Source: Petunia secreta
Lineage: Eukaryota > Streptophyta > Magnoliopsida > Solanales > Solanaceae
Assembly: GCA_029990175.1 (NCBI GenBank)
Contig: JARKIP010000003.1
Location: forward strand, 4,712,001 to 4,776,000
Direction: 5' to 3'
Length of the DNA stretch: 64,000 nucleotides
Shown: positions 22,793-35,003 of the stretch, one piece after another
Layout of the letters: each line of letters begins with the position of its first letter
How positions within the stretch are numbered: the stretch's first letter is position 1
Notes under the pieces: model-generated
Told to the model about the DNA's origin: nothing
Database searches by the model: none
Seen by the model: only the letters and a program-made list of their open reading frames with translations
Position numbers and translations under genes: made by a program

Positions 22793-25417
22793 AAGATGTT
22801 CAACTGGCCATGATTTAATCTCCCAGCAATATTTAGTCTTTTCCTTCTCTTACACTGTTTCAATATCAGCCAATGTAGTAAAGACTAATGTCCAATAAAG
22901 CAATATTTCTCTTTTAGGCTCTCTGCATTGTTAGCAAATGAAGCGATACATGTGGCACAAAGTACTTTTCAAATCATCGTGCGTAAAACGCTCCTTTATA
23001 TTATAGAATGCATTTCTTATTTGATATGTGTGCATTGCGTGAATTTGCTTGATTTCTCTAGGTCTCTTTCTACCTAAGTCAATCCCTTCCCAAATCCAAT
23101 CTCTTACCAAGGCATCACATCTCCTTACTCTATGCCCAAATCATGATATCAGAAATCCTTTGCATGTCTTGATAATTCCCTATCCCTTATGAACTCAAAA
23201 CCTATTATCCAAAAGGTTTGCTTAAGTTGAGTACCAAGGCAGAGGATTTGGCCAAGCAAAGTGCACTCATCAAGGATTTTTTCAAAGCAATAAGAGTTTG
23301 TAATAGCATGCACTATATACACAAAGCGAAAATTGACAGGACAAGAGATTTGTTGGTCAAACTCAAAGGTACATATGACTTAGCGAAATACTTCGTTTTG
23401 ACACAATGTATGAGGATTATTATGTCGGTCTAGTCCATATTGTAATACATTTAAGGCAATCCAAAATATTTCCAAACTTGCACCTATTCATGGCCAAAAA
23501 GACGTTCAAAGGGTTATCATAAAGCAATAAGAAAGTGAAAGATGATAGGAGCCCGCTTGATGATACAAAGGTTTATGCATAACAACCAAATTAGGAAGTT
23601 GATTCAATTTGGAAAAGAATACAAAGGCGTCGTAACAAAGATTCCACTATATGACGAAGCTAGAAGCTCTTGCTGAGTATTGGAAGCATATCCCTACCAA
23701 CTAGCAAGTGTGGGACGAGACGATGATCTCAAGATGAAGCTATTTGAGACACTTACAAAACCATGAATTAATTTTATAACAGTCTTGACTGAAGCAGTGA
23801 TCTAAGAATATACATGATACACCGAGATTGGTCTCTTGGTAACAAAATCTACCTAACAAGCAAAAGCTAAGGCAAAGATTGAATTGCAGCAGTCGGTTGA
23901 CAAGTATGAGAGATATTGAGTATTTCTCACAAAGACACACGGGCATCATGACACACAAATTTGCAAGAAAGGATGACAAATGCACTAAGGTCTTGGTGTT
24001 CGACAAAAGGCAACTTCCTTTTCAGTCATATATATACTCCTTACCCGAAATCCTTGTACACTTTTGATTGAGATCTAACCAGACCCATCTTCTACTCAAG
24101 CGAGCATCAGTCATTTAACAAAAGAATCCTTGTCTTCACTGCTACATAAAGCACCCAAGCAATCTTTCTACTTCTATGCAATTTGTCATAATCTTCAAAT
24201 TCAAGTGCTAATCTATCATCCGCGGTCTAGGCATTCTCTTAAGCTATGTGTGTTGTTTTTGCATCAAATCTATGTTAAATGTCCTAATACATTTTTGCGC
24301 ATTTTATCACCCTATTACGGTTGCTTTGCGCTTGAACACCAAAATTGGTCAAGAATCTGCATTGAGAAAAAACCGAAATGTCAAGCCAAAGCTGAAAATA
24401 TTTACCTTCTGGAACAAAGCCTTTCAAACCGCCAGCATGGGACACCAAGGAAACTCAGATAAGCCTAATTCCACTTCCATACAACTTGTAGTATAAACGA
24501 ACCAGAATCAGCTGGCATTATACCCACACAAGAGTCGCAAGAAACAAATCCAATCACTATACAACCGAAACTGGCAAAACTCACAACCTCACACTACACC
24601 CGACTTACACAATAAACAACCTTCCTCTGTCAAGACTTTCAAAAACAACCTTATCAGGCCCGACACAATTGAGGACAGACGAAAAGATAAAACCTCACAC
24701 CTTTACTCCTTTAGCTCAAACAAAAGATATTGCGACCAACAAATGAACTACTCCCTAGAGACCTATTCAGGATTTTGATCCAACAAAAATCATCACCTAT
24801 CACTCAAACATTCAATACCGTGACACCGCAAAAAACCCAGCACAACCCAAGACAAATGCAATTTTGGGGACAGCCTCCAAATCCGACAAATCCAACCTCA
24901 ATCTGAGAATGCAAGTACCCACATAATCAGAGTCATCGAGATACACAATCATCACACTTAAAAACGAATGCAGATTCAAACCAATACATTGGTGTTCAAT
25001 GCAACGCAACCACTTTGTTTCGACTAACAAATCTTTCTTTGACAGCAGATACTTTTTATGAACACAAGAGCAGCAGGCAAAACAATTGATAGCTCTACCA
25101 CAAATCTTTTACTTGATAGACACTTGAGGAATGCACTTACAAGTTTCGAGACATGGCACCTCCCATACGACGACTAGCCAGGCACTACCATGATATGATG
25201 ATCTATCAAAGGCAATAAACTGGGGCAGAATTTTTGAGGATCCCTCAAAAATTCCCAAAAGACGCAAGCTGACACTGGGGCAGAAATTTTTGAGGTCAAT
25301 TCCCCGAAGAAAACTTGACCAAGGCCCAACATTCATGAAAGCATTATAAAAGCAGAAAAACGACGACTTTCCTAGCGGCGTTGCAGATAGGATAATGACA
25401 TTTTATTTTTAGCACTT
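22793..25417. other. Non-coding interior of the 13.3-kb element
   Basis: About 2.6 kb where gag-pol would be expected. I checked the frames for RT (Y.DD), protease (D.G), integrase (HHCC) and zinc-knuckle motifs and found none. The short frames around 23218, 23879 and 24130 are not recognisable. Near 25221-25302 there are two copies of a GGGGCAGAA(A)TTTTTGAGG block with a CTCAAAAATT inverted partner that could form a hairpin. Confidence 0.6.
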
Positions 25418-25499
25418 CACTTTACTTTTGTTCGCAGGGTACACAGCTCGGCGATAGGCACTTTACTTTTGTTCGCAGGGTACACAGCCCGGCGCGATA
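25418..25499. repeat. 41-bp tandem duplication
   Basis: CACTTTACTTTTGTTCGCAG begins both units (25418 and 25459), followed by GGTACACAGC(T/C)CGGCG. It lies directly before the 23-24-bp array. Confidence 0.85.
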
Positions 25500-25914
25500 G
25501 ACAAAATAGCTCTTGACAAGGAGGCAAAATAGCTCTTGACGAGCAGGCAAAAGCTCCTAACAAGAAGGCAAAATAGCTCTTGACGAGCAGGCAAAATAGC
25601 TCTTGACAAGGAGGCAAAATAGCTCTTAACGAGCAGGCAAAAGCTCATGACAAGAAGGTAAAATAGCTCTTGACGAGCAAGCAAAATAGCTCTTGATAAG
25701 GAGGCAAAAAAAAGCTTGTGACGAGTAGGCAGACAGCTCCTGACAAGAAGGAAAAATAGCTCTTGACGAGCAGGCAAAATAGCTCTTGACGAGGAGGCAA
25801 AATCGCTCTTGACGAGCAGGCAGACAGCTCCTGACAAGAAGGCAAAATAGCTCTTGACGAGCAGGCAAAATAAGCTCCCGACGAGCAAGCAAAATAGCTC
25901 TTGACGAGCAGGCA
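25500..25914. repeat. Minisatellite array, 22-25-bp unit, about 18 copies
   Basis: Alternating variants of AATAGCTCTTGAC followed by GAGCAGGCAA or AAGGAGGCAA/AAGAAGGCAA. Unit types recur in a rough order (GAGCAGG, AAGAAGG, GAGCAGG, AAGGAGG), pointing to a higher-order unit of about four. It lies in the region between the coding part and the 3' LTR, where Ogre/Tat elements are known to carry variable tandem repeats. Minus-strand open frames across it are repeat artefacts. Confidence 0.9.
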
Positions 25915-27125
25915 CTTATGATACACAAATATCTCATAACGAGGGTCCACGACACATTGAAAGTTGACTATCCAACGACAGGAAAGTCCATTTTACATTT
26001 ACAAATATTATCTGCAAAAACTCACACTTTATTGCAGGAAACAGCGGGACAGTGTTCCAAGGTATACAACCCGATACGACAAACAATTATCTCCTGACAA
26101 GATGCACATAAATGAGTATCCCCAGAGGAGAAGCATATATTTCCTAACACTCAAAGCACCTGGAAACAGACTAGACAACTACATGACAAAGGAGAGCTCA
26201 ACTTTACAGGGAGTTTACTTTATCATCATCTTTGGTTGCGCTTATCCTACTTTTGTTGCAGGACACTCTTCGACCCCTTGACTGACCCTTGAGCTAATTC
26301 CTATATTTCCATACTTTCCCAGAAAATCACTATCACACATGAATTTGTGCAACCACAAAACCTTGAATGCATACTATGCACCGTTCTGGAACCCATGCTC
26401 AATCCTACATACAATATCTTTGCTATACCACAAACTATCTATTGTTGCCGAGTTCCGAAGCACTCAAATCTATATTTCCATACTCGCACAAGTAACCTAC
26501 ATGATCTTTCCTTGTCGATTGGATGTCAGTTTTGTATTCCTTCCTATCCAGGCCTATCTGTGTCAATCGTGCGTGTTCTCGTGCTTAATCGTGCCCATCT
26601 ATTTTGCTTTCACTTCTCAATATTCCCCAATCTGATCGAGACAATATTGAAGGCGAGATCACTCATTTATCGAGGTGAAGTGGAAACTATATACGTATAA
26701 ACTCCTCTTTATGGGTGTGTAGCGCGCCACATTTTCATAACTATGATGATTATAAGCTTTTTTTCCCACGCTTGATCTATTGATGTTATCTCACCTTTGA
26801 TAGTACATTTGCTTTATTCTTCATTTTATCTCGCCAAAAGGCAAAGCATACACGAATCTAAACTTTACATACGTGGATAAGTTTAGTCCTGACATCCAAA
26901 ATCGTGCGTCATAAACATCTCACATAGGCAACATGCCATTCTAGAACTATACACGGCCTGATTCTCGTGAAACCCGAGATATGTAGGCAACTCAGAGACC
27001 GGGGTTCGGCCGAAAATACCCCAAAGCTCTCATTTTCCTTTTTCACCACTTTGTCTATCCGTCGTGACAAAATTGGCTACTCCGTCAACTATCTTTGCCA
27101 GAAGATTCTTTCGTCATCCCCGGGC
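25915..27125. other. Non-coding 3' region of the 13.3-kb element
   Basis: No recognisable gene. Short frames at 25964-26281 and 26339-26700 have no motif that I know. The region leads to the polypurine tract. Confidence 0.5.
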
Positions 27126-27138
27126 AAAGAGGGGCAGC
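27126..27138 (+). other. Polypurine tract of the 13.3-kb element
   Basis: AAAGAGGGGCAG lies immediately before the 3' LTR start (TGTTGACACC at 27139). This is the usual plus-strand priming position. Confidence 0.75.
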
Positions 27139-29285
27139 TGTTGACACCCAATTTTGTCCCTCATTTTTCTATAATTAGCTATATTCAACTTAAGGGTGCA
27201 ATGTGACTATTTGTGCAAAATGTCCATTAGAAACCATGCATTTACGTGCGTTATCCTCTATTTATATATTATATACCTAAGTGTGTCTATATTACGTAAC
27301 TTTTGCATCATTTAGGCTATTTGTCAAAACTGTGACTATTTGTGAAATTAGTACATTTATAATATTAGTAGCTATATTATATAATTACATCATTTAGGCT
27401 ACATGTCAAGTTTGTTTCAATTTGTAATTATTTATGCAAATTAATAATTATTTGTGATTATATATATTTAAATAATTTTAGTTGAGTTTATTTAAATAAT
27501 TATTTGTTCATTTTATAATATATGTATATCTATATTTTATTTTACAGCTTTAAGTTTAATATTGGCCAATTAAAGTGCTCAAATTCCTTTTTATTATTAA
27601 TTCTTCCATATTTCAAAATTACTACCAAAATTCTTTATTTATTTTTTATTTATTTACACTTTTTTACTTTGAACCTAGCCAAATTTCCTAACCAAATACG
27701 TCCCTTACATAAAACCATATCCAAGTTCGTTCCCCATATCATCTCCTAAAAAATCAGCCCCAAAATCCCCCATCAAATCTATCAAAATCCCTCAATCTCC
27801 TCCTTAATCCGTAAAATTATCTCCCAAAATCTCTCCCCAAATCAGCCCCTAATTATTTTCTAATCCTATATCTACAATAAGACACAGTACACTCACTTCA
27901 GCACGGGGGTCTTCAAAAAATCATCTTCTTCACACACTCACTCACATTTCATCACTACTTACATTACATCTTTACACAACAATCAACAGTACATTCTTCT
28001 CAAAAACAATACAATTCTTCCATCTCCTTCTCCACACGATCCCACAACACGTATACACTCCAGAATCATCAGAAATCATCGCTCACCCCTCAAACAATAT
28101 CTACACCGTACAACACCATTACATACAACACCCATCATCTTCGCTTACCCCTACAACACCTACACCATCGACGATACACACACACACAGATTCGAAGAGG
28201 GTAAAGAGAAACAGAGGGGAAAACGGGGTGGGTAGTACAGATCAAGAACCAGTGGTGAAAAGCATCACCACCACCGGAATCGCCAAACCCAAAAATTTGC
28301 CGGTGACTTTCGTTCCTCCCATTGACTGTTATTGGAACGATAGCTGAGGAGAAAGAAGAAGGGGTGGCAGCGACGCCGCTGAGGCCGGTGGTCGCTCTCC
28401 TTTCTCCTCCATCTAACTGTTGCTCCGCTATTTGCCATTGCCGGGAAAGCTGCATCTGGCTTTGTCAATTTATACAATCTGCTCGTTTCCATGAGAACCT
28501 TATGGCCTCTTGGCTAAACTCAGATCTGCTCTTATATCTCTACTGATGCTTACGTTATATGTGTTCGTATTTGGCTATGGCCCTTTGTTGATGGTTCTTC
28601 TATATGGTGCAGATGTTGGCTCTGCCATACTATGGGTCTTGCTGTATTTTTGTTCTGCTATAACTTTGTTGGCCGCACTTAGTTATTTAATTCTTGTATT
28701 ACGTTGTTCGGTCATTGAGGTTTTTTTTTAACTAATTGGAACAGAATACTACTAATCATTTCTTTTTAAGAGTTTACAGGCCCTTTGCTTTATGTTGTTG
28801 GCTCTGCTACGACTTGCGCAGTACTATGTTAAGGCAGTCTATAATCAATGTTAAGGCAGTCTATAATCAATGTTGAGGCTACGGGCTGATTTGAACAGAT
28901 ACTACAAAGCCCATGACGTTTGGAGGCCAATACAAGTCCCGTCCCGTATATACCGTCCCTTTACGTGTCCCGAAAACAAACAAAATGGGCTATGACGATG
29001 CATATCACTTTGCAAAGTAAGCGATAGTGGAGTGGTGGGATTGAAGGTGCTTGGCACGGCAATACGACCGGCTCCGTATTTGCAGCCGCACCGACATCCC
29101 TAACCTCAGCTTGATGCAATACATATTCTGAGCCTAAACTTTCAAAAATTCCCTTTTCCCTTTTTGTTTTCTTTTTATTACTATTGTTATTATAATTACT
29201 ATTAATTTTTATTAATACTAACATTTTTTATTATTATCGTTACTGTTATTTTCTTATAATTATTATCATTATTATTATTGATTAC

Positions 29286-29326
<41 letters not shown>

Positions 29327-29946
29327 TACTACTACTTTATTCTACTTTTATTTTTGCTTTATTTCATTAGTTATATTATTAACTTCATTTTCGTATTTTT
29401 GAAAGGTACTTCCTGACGTGACTCATTAAAAGCGACATCATTGGAGGAGACAAATGTTTCAAGATATTTACTATTGTATTTTTGGCTTATTGTTCAATTT
29501 TCGGCACACTAACTAATTTTGTTAATTTTGCAAGGTCCATTTAATTGAAGTTTGCTAAGGAAGAAAACAATTCGAGAAGATAAATCCTTTACTTTAAATT
29601 CAATTTTGTATACTTGTATATTCTAGTGAAAACTGTTTAATTTTATTAAGTTTAATTTATTTTAAATCCCAATTATTTAGTCCGGTCGGTAACCACATTT
29701 GGTGGGGCTCGAAAGGTGCCTAACCCCTTCCTCTCGAGTTAACCTGAACCTCACACCTAGAAATTCTGGTTTGTAGACTAAGTTTCAGAGTTAATTGTAA
29801 AATTGGCTAGAAATAAAATAGGTGCCCTAATACGCCTAGTTAAAAAATATGTTAGGTGGCGACTCCAAGTCTTTACCCGCGAGTCCCAATAAGTCGAGCC
29901 ATGTTTCGAACTCTAACCAGGGTTCGGGTAAAAATGGGTGTCGACA
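27139..29946 (+). repeat. 3' LTR of the 13.3-kb element
   Basis: It pairs with 16624-19437 almost base for base, with the same TG...CA ends. The CTA run at about 29325-29337 is much shorter than in the 5' LTR. The TSD ACAAT follows at 29947-29951. Confidence 0.9.
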
Positions 29947-29951
29947 ACAAT

Positions 29952-30841
29952 AGGGCTATGTTATATATTTGGTTAGTTATGAAAGTTTTCCTTCATAATA
30001 CGCGTCTGTGGGGGCGTGCGAATATCCCTACACTGATTAATTAGCCAATTTTAATTGTTGACTTCACCTAAGTAGCCACTTCAATCAATTACCCAGTTCA
30101 TCTTTCAGACCAGGCCACTAACCTGAAGTCGACATTTATGACGTCACCCAACTAGGAAGAAACTAATAGCCCGAAGGCTCCCTTTATTTTGTATATGGCA
30201 TCACACAACTAAAATCACAGTCCCAACCTCCCACGGCCTAACTTGTTTTAATCAAGTTACACTGACTGATTAAAATATATTGTTTTCAGTTGGTATACTC
30301 TCAATAGGCAGTGGCGTATGTTCAAAATTTAAAGAAGTGAATAAATAAAAAATTTCGATGACCAAGTTTATTGTGTATCTTGTTCAATTCGCCACAAATG
30401 ATTTCAACAATACATTTTCACCTATAAATCGTAACAAAAAATAACCTTTTCAGTACTTTTAGCAATAAATGCACGTACTGTTACGTAACTTGGAAAATAC
30501 TGGTAGAAAGATTGAATGGGTCGAGATCTATAATAAATACATACTCATATTGCATATTCAAAAGAGAAAAAAGTAACAATAACTTTATCTTTGCACTTTA
30601 AGTTATCTCTCAATACTTTTGGAAAAATCTCAAATTGCATCTTCATCTATGATATATATAATAATTATATTTATAAAAGATTCACCAACAAGTTCAACCA
30701 TGACAAAATACAAATTATCGCTATCTTCTAAAATTCTTTAACACATGGCTATTTCGTTTAATTTCATCTTTAAAATGGGTTATTTGTCAAAATAGTCCTT
30801 TAATATTTGGCATCAGGATTTGACCCTTTTATGTTAGCGCC
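29952..30841. other. Spacer without recognised gene
   Basis: AT-rich DNA between two elements. I see no gene, no inverted repeat and no tandem array. Confidence 0.5.
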
Positions 30842-30850
30842 TTTTCAAAT

Positions 30851-32552
30851 GGATTTTTTACATAAAAGTACCAAGTTTTAGAACTTAATTACCAAACATA
30901 GCAATATTTTAGCAAAATAACCATATATAGAGGAAAACACAAGTTAATTACAAATATAGCAAAAACATAGCAATATTTTCTCATAACATACCAAACCCTT
31001 ACATTCTTCCTCCTATTTCCCCCACTATCACTTTTGCTCCTCCCATTTCTCCTTATTTCACTTTTCCTCCCACCATTTCCCCCAATTTCACTTTCATTCC
31101 TATCATTTCCCCCAATTTCACTTTTCCTCATCCCATCCTCGACGTATCTCGTTTTATCTCACCGTATCTCAACTGTTTCTGCACCGTTTCAACTGTTTCT
31201 GCAGCACCGTATCTCAACTGTTTCTGCACCGTTTCAACTGTTTCTACATCACCGTATCTCAACTGTTTCTACACCGTTTCAACTGTTTCTGCAGCACCGT
31301 ATCTCAACTGTTTCTGCACCGTTTCAACTGTTTCTGCAGCACCGTATCTCAACTGTTTCTGCTCCGTTTCAACTGTTTCTGCAACATCGTATCTCAACTG
31401 TTTTTGCACCGTTTCAACTGTTTCTGCAGCACCGTATCTCAACTGTTTCTGCAACACCGTATCTCAACTGTTTCTTCACAGTTTCAACTGTTTCTGCAGC
31501 ACCGTATCTAACTCTTTCTGCACCGTTTCAACTGTTTCTGCAGCACCGTATCTAACTATTTCTGCACCGTTTCAATTTTTCTAACTGTTTGTGCACCGTT
31601 TCAACTGTTTCCTTATTTATTTGCATTTCCTGTATTTCTGAAACCATTGTGGATATAGATTCAGGATATTTTTCCCGAAACACATTCACTTGGAATGATG
31701 TAGTAGGGATCTCTACACTTGAGCTTCAAAATAGACAGCCATATACGAATTAAAGGGAACAGCAAGAACACGGAGATAAACAATTAAACATCCTCAACAG
31801 GTGAAACAGTCATGCTTACATCTGTATAGGTTTATTTGACATAATGAAGATGCTTTATCCCCAATCATTGAAATACAAAAGGAAATATCTATGTCCAAAA
31901 GAAGGCCCGAAACTAAAAGAATTATAGAAGAACAAAAAATATTTTTAAAAACTGGATGCAAATTTACCAAAATCATCCATTAATTTAATTCATGCAAATG
32001 CAACAGTTGGTGCTACAGACCCCCACCACAGAGTGTGAAACTGAGACCATCTTATTGGAAAGCATTAAATTATTAGTCACTTGTAACGGGGTAAGTTATT
32101 GTCCTGGACCTTACTTGTAGCAAACTTATGGAAATATTCATCCCAATAGCAGCCTCTTCGAACTTCATCATCTTCGGACACTAAACTTGGATAGGTGCTG
32201 ATTGGTTTCTCGATTGCTCTACTCTTTTTGAAATGTTTTTTAAGTTTCAGGTTCTAATCTGCTCCGGGTGGGTGTGATGGTGCTGGGTGGTGGGGATAAT
32301 AGTGGTGGGGTGATGGTGATAGCGTTAGGGTGGGGGTTATGGTATTGGGATGGTGGGGTGGGTGTGGGGTGATGGGAGAAATAGAGAGTAAGTGAGAGAA
32401 TTTTGAATTTGGGGAAAATGGGAAGTGAAAGTGAAATGTGTTAGATTATTGTTAAATGTGTTAGAAAAATAATGTTATGCATTGTAATTAGAGAAATATT
32501 GCTATTTTTTTGTAATTAAAGGTGAAAATTTGTATATTTGTGTAAAAAACCC
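30851..32552. mobile_element. Mutator-type MITE (non-coding)
   Basis: A 9-bp direct repeat TTTTCAAAT flanks it (30842-30850 and 32553-32561), the TSD size of Mutator elements. The ends are GGATTTTTTACATAAA and, from the right, GGGTTTTTTACACAAA. Similarity continues inward to the shared TTAATTAC...ATAGCAATATTT block, giving diverged inverted repeats of roughly 65 bp. The interior has a C-rich 30-bp repeat (31010-31130), a 45-bp array (31161-31615) and a GGTGG-rich stretch (32262-32375), but no transposase. Confidence 0.82.
31161..31615. repeat. 45-bp tandem array inside the Mutator MITE
   Basis: About ten copies of a 45-bp unit made of two related halves: ACCGTATCTCAACTGTTTCT followed by GCACCGTTTCAACTGTTTCT plus GCAGC. 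Open frames across it (HRISTVSAPFQLFLQ repeated) follow from the unit length being a multiple of three and are not evidence of a gene. Confidence 0.9.
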
Positions 32553-32579
32553 TTTTCAAATATGTCTATATACTCTATA

Positions 32580-33700
32580 TACACGTGATCTCAGGCTTTA
32601 GCTTAACTTCTGCGGCAAACACTATTTTCTCCGACGAAAGAGATTGTATGTTCTCTCTCTCCCTCCCTCTTTGCCTCTCTACATTTCCTCTTTGAATTGC
32701 ATTGGTAAAGTTGTGTAAAATTCACTTGATTTTTAATGTCATGCATGCTATTTTTTTCTTGATATTACGAAAACCCTAGCTACCTTTTTTCTTTTTCCAA
32801 AGTGCATTTGTTAAATGATGTAAAACCACTTAATTATCTACATTCCTCTGTTCGCTTATATAATTTGTTTTCGCACTCGTAGGGCTTAGCTAAAGTTCTG
32901 CTGCGCAACTCTATTTCTCTGGCGAAAGCATTGTATGTTTCTCTCTGTCTCTACCGCTCTACATTTCCTCTTCGATGTTACAATACCGTAGCCATTTCTA
33001 GCTTGTTATACGTTATGTAGAATCACTTTGTTTAAATTGTGTAAATTTACTTGAGAAATTCTCAATGTGATCACTGTTATTTCCACTTGATATTACAAAA
33101 GCCCTAGCATTTTTTTTTTTTGAAGTGCATTCGTAAAATTATGTAAAATTAAATAATTATCGATCTCACAAATACTAATTTTCGATTAAGAATTGTGTGA
33201 TTCGATCCGTTTTAGCTAGTGGTGGATGTCGAGGATAGGGTCTGTCCGCTTATATAATTTGCCACGCTCCTAGGGCTTAGCTGAACTTAAACTCTGTTTC
33301 GCGAAAGAACTTGTAAGTTCCTCTCCTCTCTACATTTCCTCTTCGGTGTTACGAAACCGAAGCCAATTTTTGGGAATAGTTCGTTTGAGCTTGTTACAAA
33401 GAAGCACATTGGTAGAATTGAGTAAATTCTTTTGATTCTCAATGTCATGACTGCTGATTTCCACTTGATGTTACAAACCTATAGATTTTTTTTAACGTGC
33501 ATTTGTAAAATTATGTAAAATCACTTAATTATCTATCTCATGAGTACTAATTTTCGATTAAGAATCGTCGGGTTCGAGCTGTTTTGGATAGTGGTGGATT
33601 GTGAGCACATTAATAGTTGTGAACGATTGAAGATAGGATCTATTTGATTATATAATTTGTTTCCGTGCTCCTAAGGCTTAGTTCAAGTGGCAAAGGTTGA
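32580..33700. repeat. Promoter-like tandem repeat, about 395-bp unit, three to four copies
   Basis: Blocks with TATATAATTTG-type boxes at about 32856, 33250 and 33647 are each followed by a CTAGGGCTTAGCT-like stretch. After the first two come GCGAAAG, a CT-rich tract and CTCTACATTTCCTCTTCG, then GTAAAATTATGTAAAAT and a CTTGATATTACAAA block. A first, more diverged copy starts near 32583 and a truncated last copy ends near 33700. TATA box plus CT-rich leader plus intron-like sequence suggests a multiplied promoter/5'UTR of an unknown gene. No coding frame follows. Confidence 0.65.
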
Positions 33701-33777
33701 GGAAACTTGTGCTTAGATCATTCAGAATCTTGTATGCACACACTACTAGAAATCGTGTAAAATGCTACAAAGAGGGT

Positions 33778-33825
33778 GGAGACGGAATTCCCTCTCTAAT
33801 TGATTGGAGAAGGAATTCCGTCTCC
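33778..33825. repeat. Left subterminal motifs of the CACTA element
   Basis: GGAGACGGAATTCCCTCTC at 33778-33796 and GGAGAAGGAATTCCGTCTCC at 33806-33825 are variants of the palindromic motif that fills the right end. Such subterminal repeats are the binding sites of the TNPA-type protein in En/Spm elements. Confidence 0.85.
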
Positions 33826-33840
33826 AATCAGTGTAATTCC

Positions 33841-34914
33841 TGTATTGGTCGATTTTCGTTCTTCAAACGAGGATGATGTGTTCGGTTTTTGTTATTGTTT
33901 CCGAGGACATTTGCCGATTGATTCGCTTCAAGAACTTGATCAGAAGACCACGAAGGCGCTGGCTTTAGCGGATAAGCTTTAATGAACTTATCCCACTTTT
34001 ATCGGAACCGACTTAACGTATTTAAAGGGACGTGGGCAGTTGTGGAGAAAGAGACGTGGGAAAGAAAGAATCCTTCTAGGGTTGGAAAAGGCTCATTGTC
34101 AGCCTATAAATACTGTCTTCATCTTCTATTTGAGATACGTTCATCTGAGCAAATATTATTCTATTCTCAAAAACCATTATTCTCTTGTCAAGAAAATAGT
34201 CAACAGTGTCTTTTACCTTTGTCAATTTGTTACGTCAAAGATCATCATTGTATTTAAAGCTTCGATCGTGATTTGGTTCAAACGTGGAGGGAGACCTGTT
34301 CTTTCCATTGAAGCAACATCCATCGATCCATCAAATACAATAAGCCTTTACTGCTTTGATTATTTATTTGTTGCTTGCTTTGTTTAGATCTGCATTTATC
34401 TTGATCGTAACATCTTTTGCCTGCTATCTGTGTTATAATTTAAACAATCTGTTATCGTCACTCATTTGGCAACTAATCGATTTGTTCATCGGATCCATTA
34501 TTCGATTAAATTTGTTCATTCGCCATTGTCTTACGTTTATTCATTTCATTTGGTTGTCATCGTATTGCTGTTATTTTCATCGACTCAAGTATCATAACCG
34601 TGTTCGGATAACTGCGCATCTTGATAAAACGAAGTCATCTCATCGTATATCACCATCCTTTTATTTAGTTCGAACTTGTTTGACAGCATTTATATCCTTG
34701 CCTGACATCGGATTTAATTGACATCGAATTTACTTGATACCGAATTTACTTGACATCGATTTTAGAATTGCTTCCGCATCAAACTCTTGAGGTCGATTAA
34801 TTCGTTCACGTAAACTGCCTATCAAACGATCAAATTGAGATATAAAACGGTCGCCTTAGACTCAACTAAATATAAATCTAATTGTAAAACCCGATATATT
34901 TTTTGGGAAATACA
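33841..34914 (+). repeat. 5' LTR of the Tat element
   Basis: It starts TGTATTGGTCG and ends GGGAAATACA, 1074 bp. TATAAATA at 34105-34112 is a good TATA-box candidate, so transcription would start about 30 bp later. Short frames inside occur in both LTRs and are not genes. Confidence 0.93.
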
Positions 34915-34917
34915 GTT

Positions 34918-34935
34918 TGGCGCCCACCGTGGGGT
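34918..34935 (+). other. Primer binding site of the Tat element
   Basis: TGGCGCCCACCGTGGGGT begins three bases after the LTR end. The position and TGG start fit a tRNA primer site. I do not assign the tRNA. The decayed element at 47681-50707 has the related TGGCGCCCATTATGGGGC. Confidence 0.75.
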
Positions 34936-35003
34936 CTAGGCAATCGATTTATTCCGAAATTTGAACCGCTTGATACTACTTACGTTTGCTTTCTTGTCTT
35001 GAA

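Larger units (their letters stand above)
16624..29946 (+). mobile_element. 13.3-kb non-autonomous LTR retrotransposon with ORF1 only
   Basis: Two long LTRs (2814 and 2808 bp), each starting TGTTGACACC and ending GGTGTCGACA, are flanked by the 5-bp TSD ACAAT (16619-16623 and 29947-29951). A primer site follows the 5' LTR and a polypurine tract precedes the 3' LTR, so all cis signals for reverse transcription are present. The 7.7-kb interior has one recognisable gene (21173-22792) and no gag, protease, RT, RNase H or integrase. The long LTRs, tRNA-Arg-type primer site, ORF1-like gene and 3' tandem repeats resemble the Ogre/Tat group, so I infer a non-autonomous derivative of that group. By eye the LTRs differ by only a few scattered bases and a microsatellite length. 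Confidence 0.85.

Noticed and set aside
25500..25914. CRISPR-like appearance of short regular repeats
   Set aside because: Units are contiguous without unique spacers, in a plant retroelement; this is a minisatellite.
25463..25955. Long overlapping minus-strand open frames with repeated LLVKSYFA-type peptides
   Set aside because: They arise from the 22-25-bp minisatellite, which is open in all three frames; no start context or domain.
31034..31555. Open frame with HRISTVSAPFQLFLQ repeats
   Set aside because: A product of the 45-bp unit being a multiple of three; inside a non-coding MITE.
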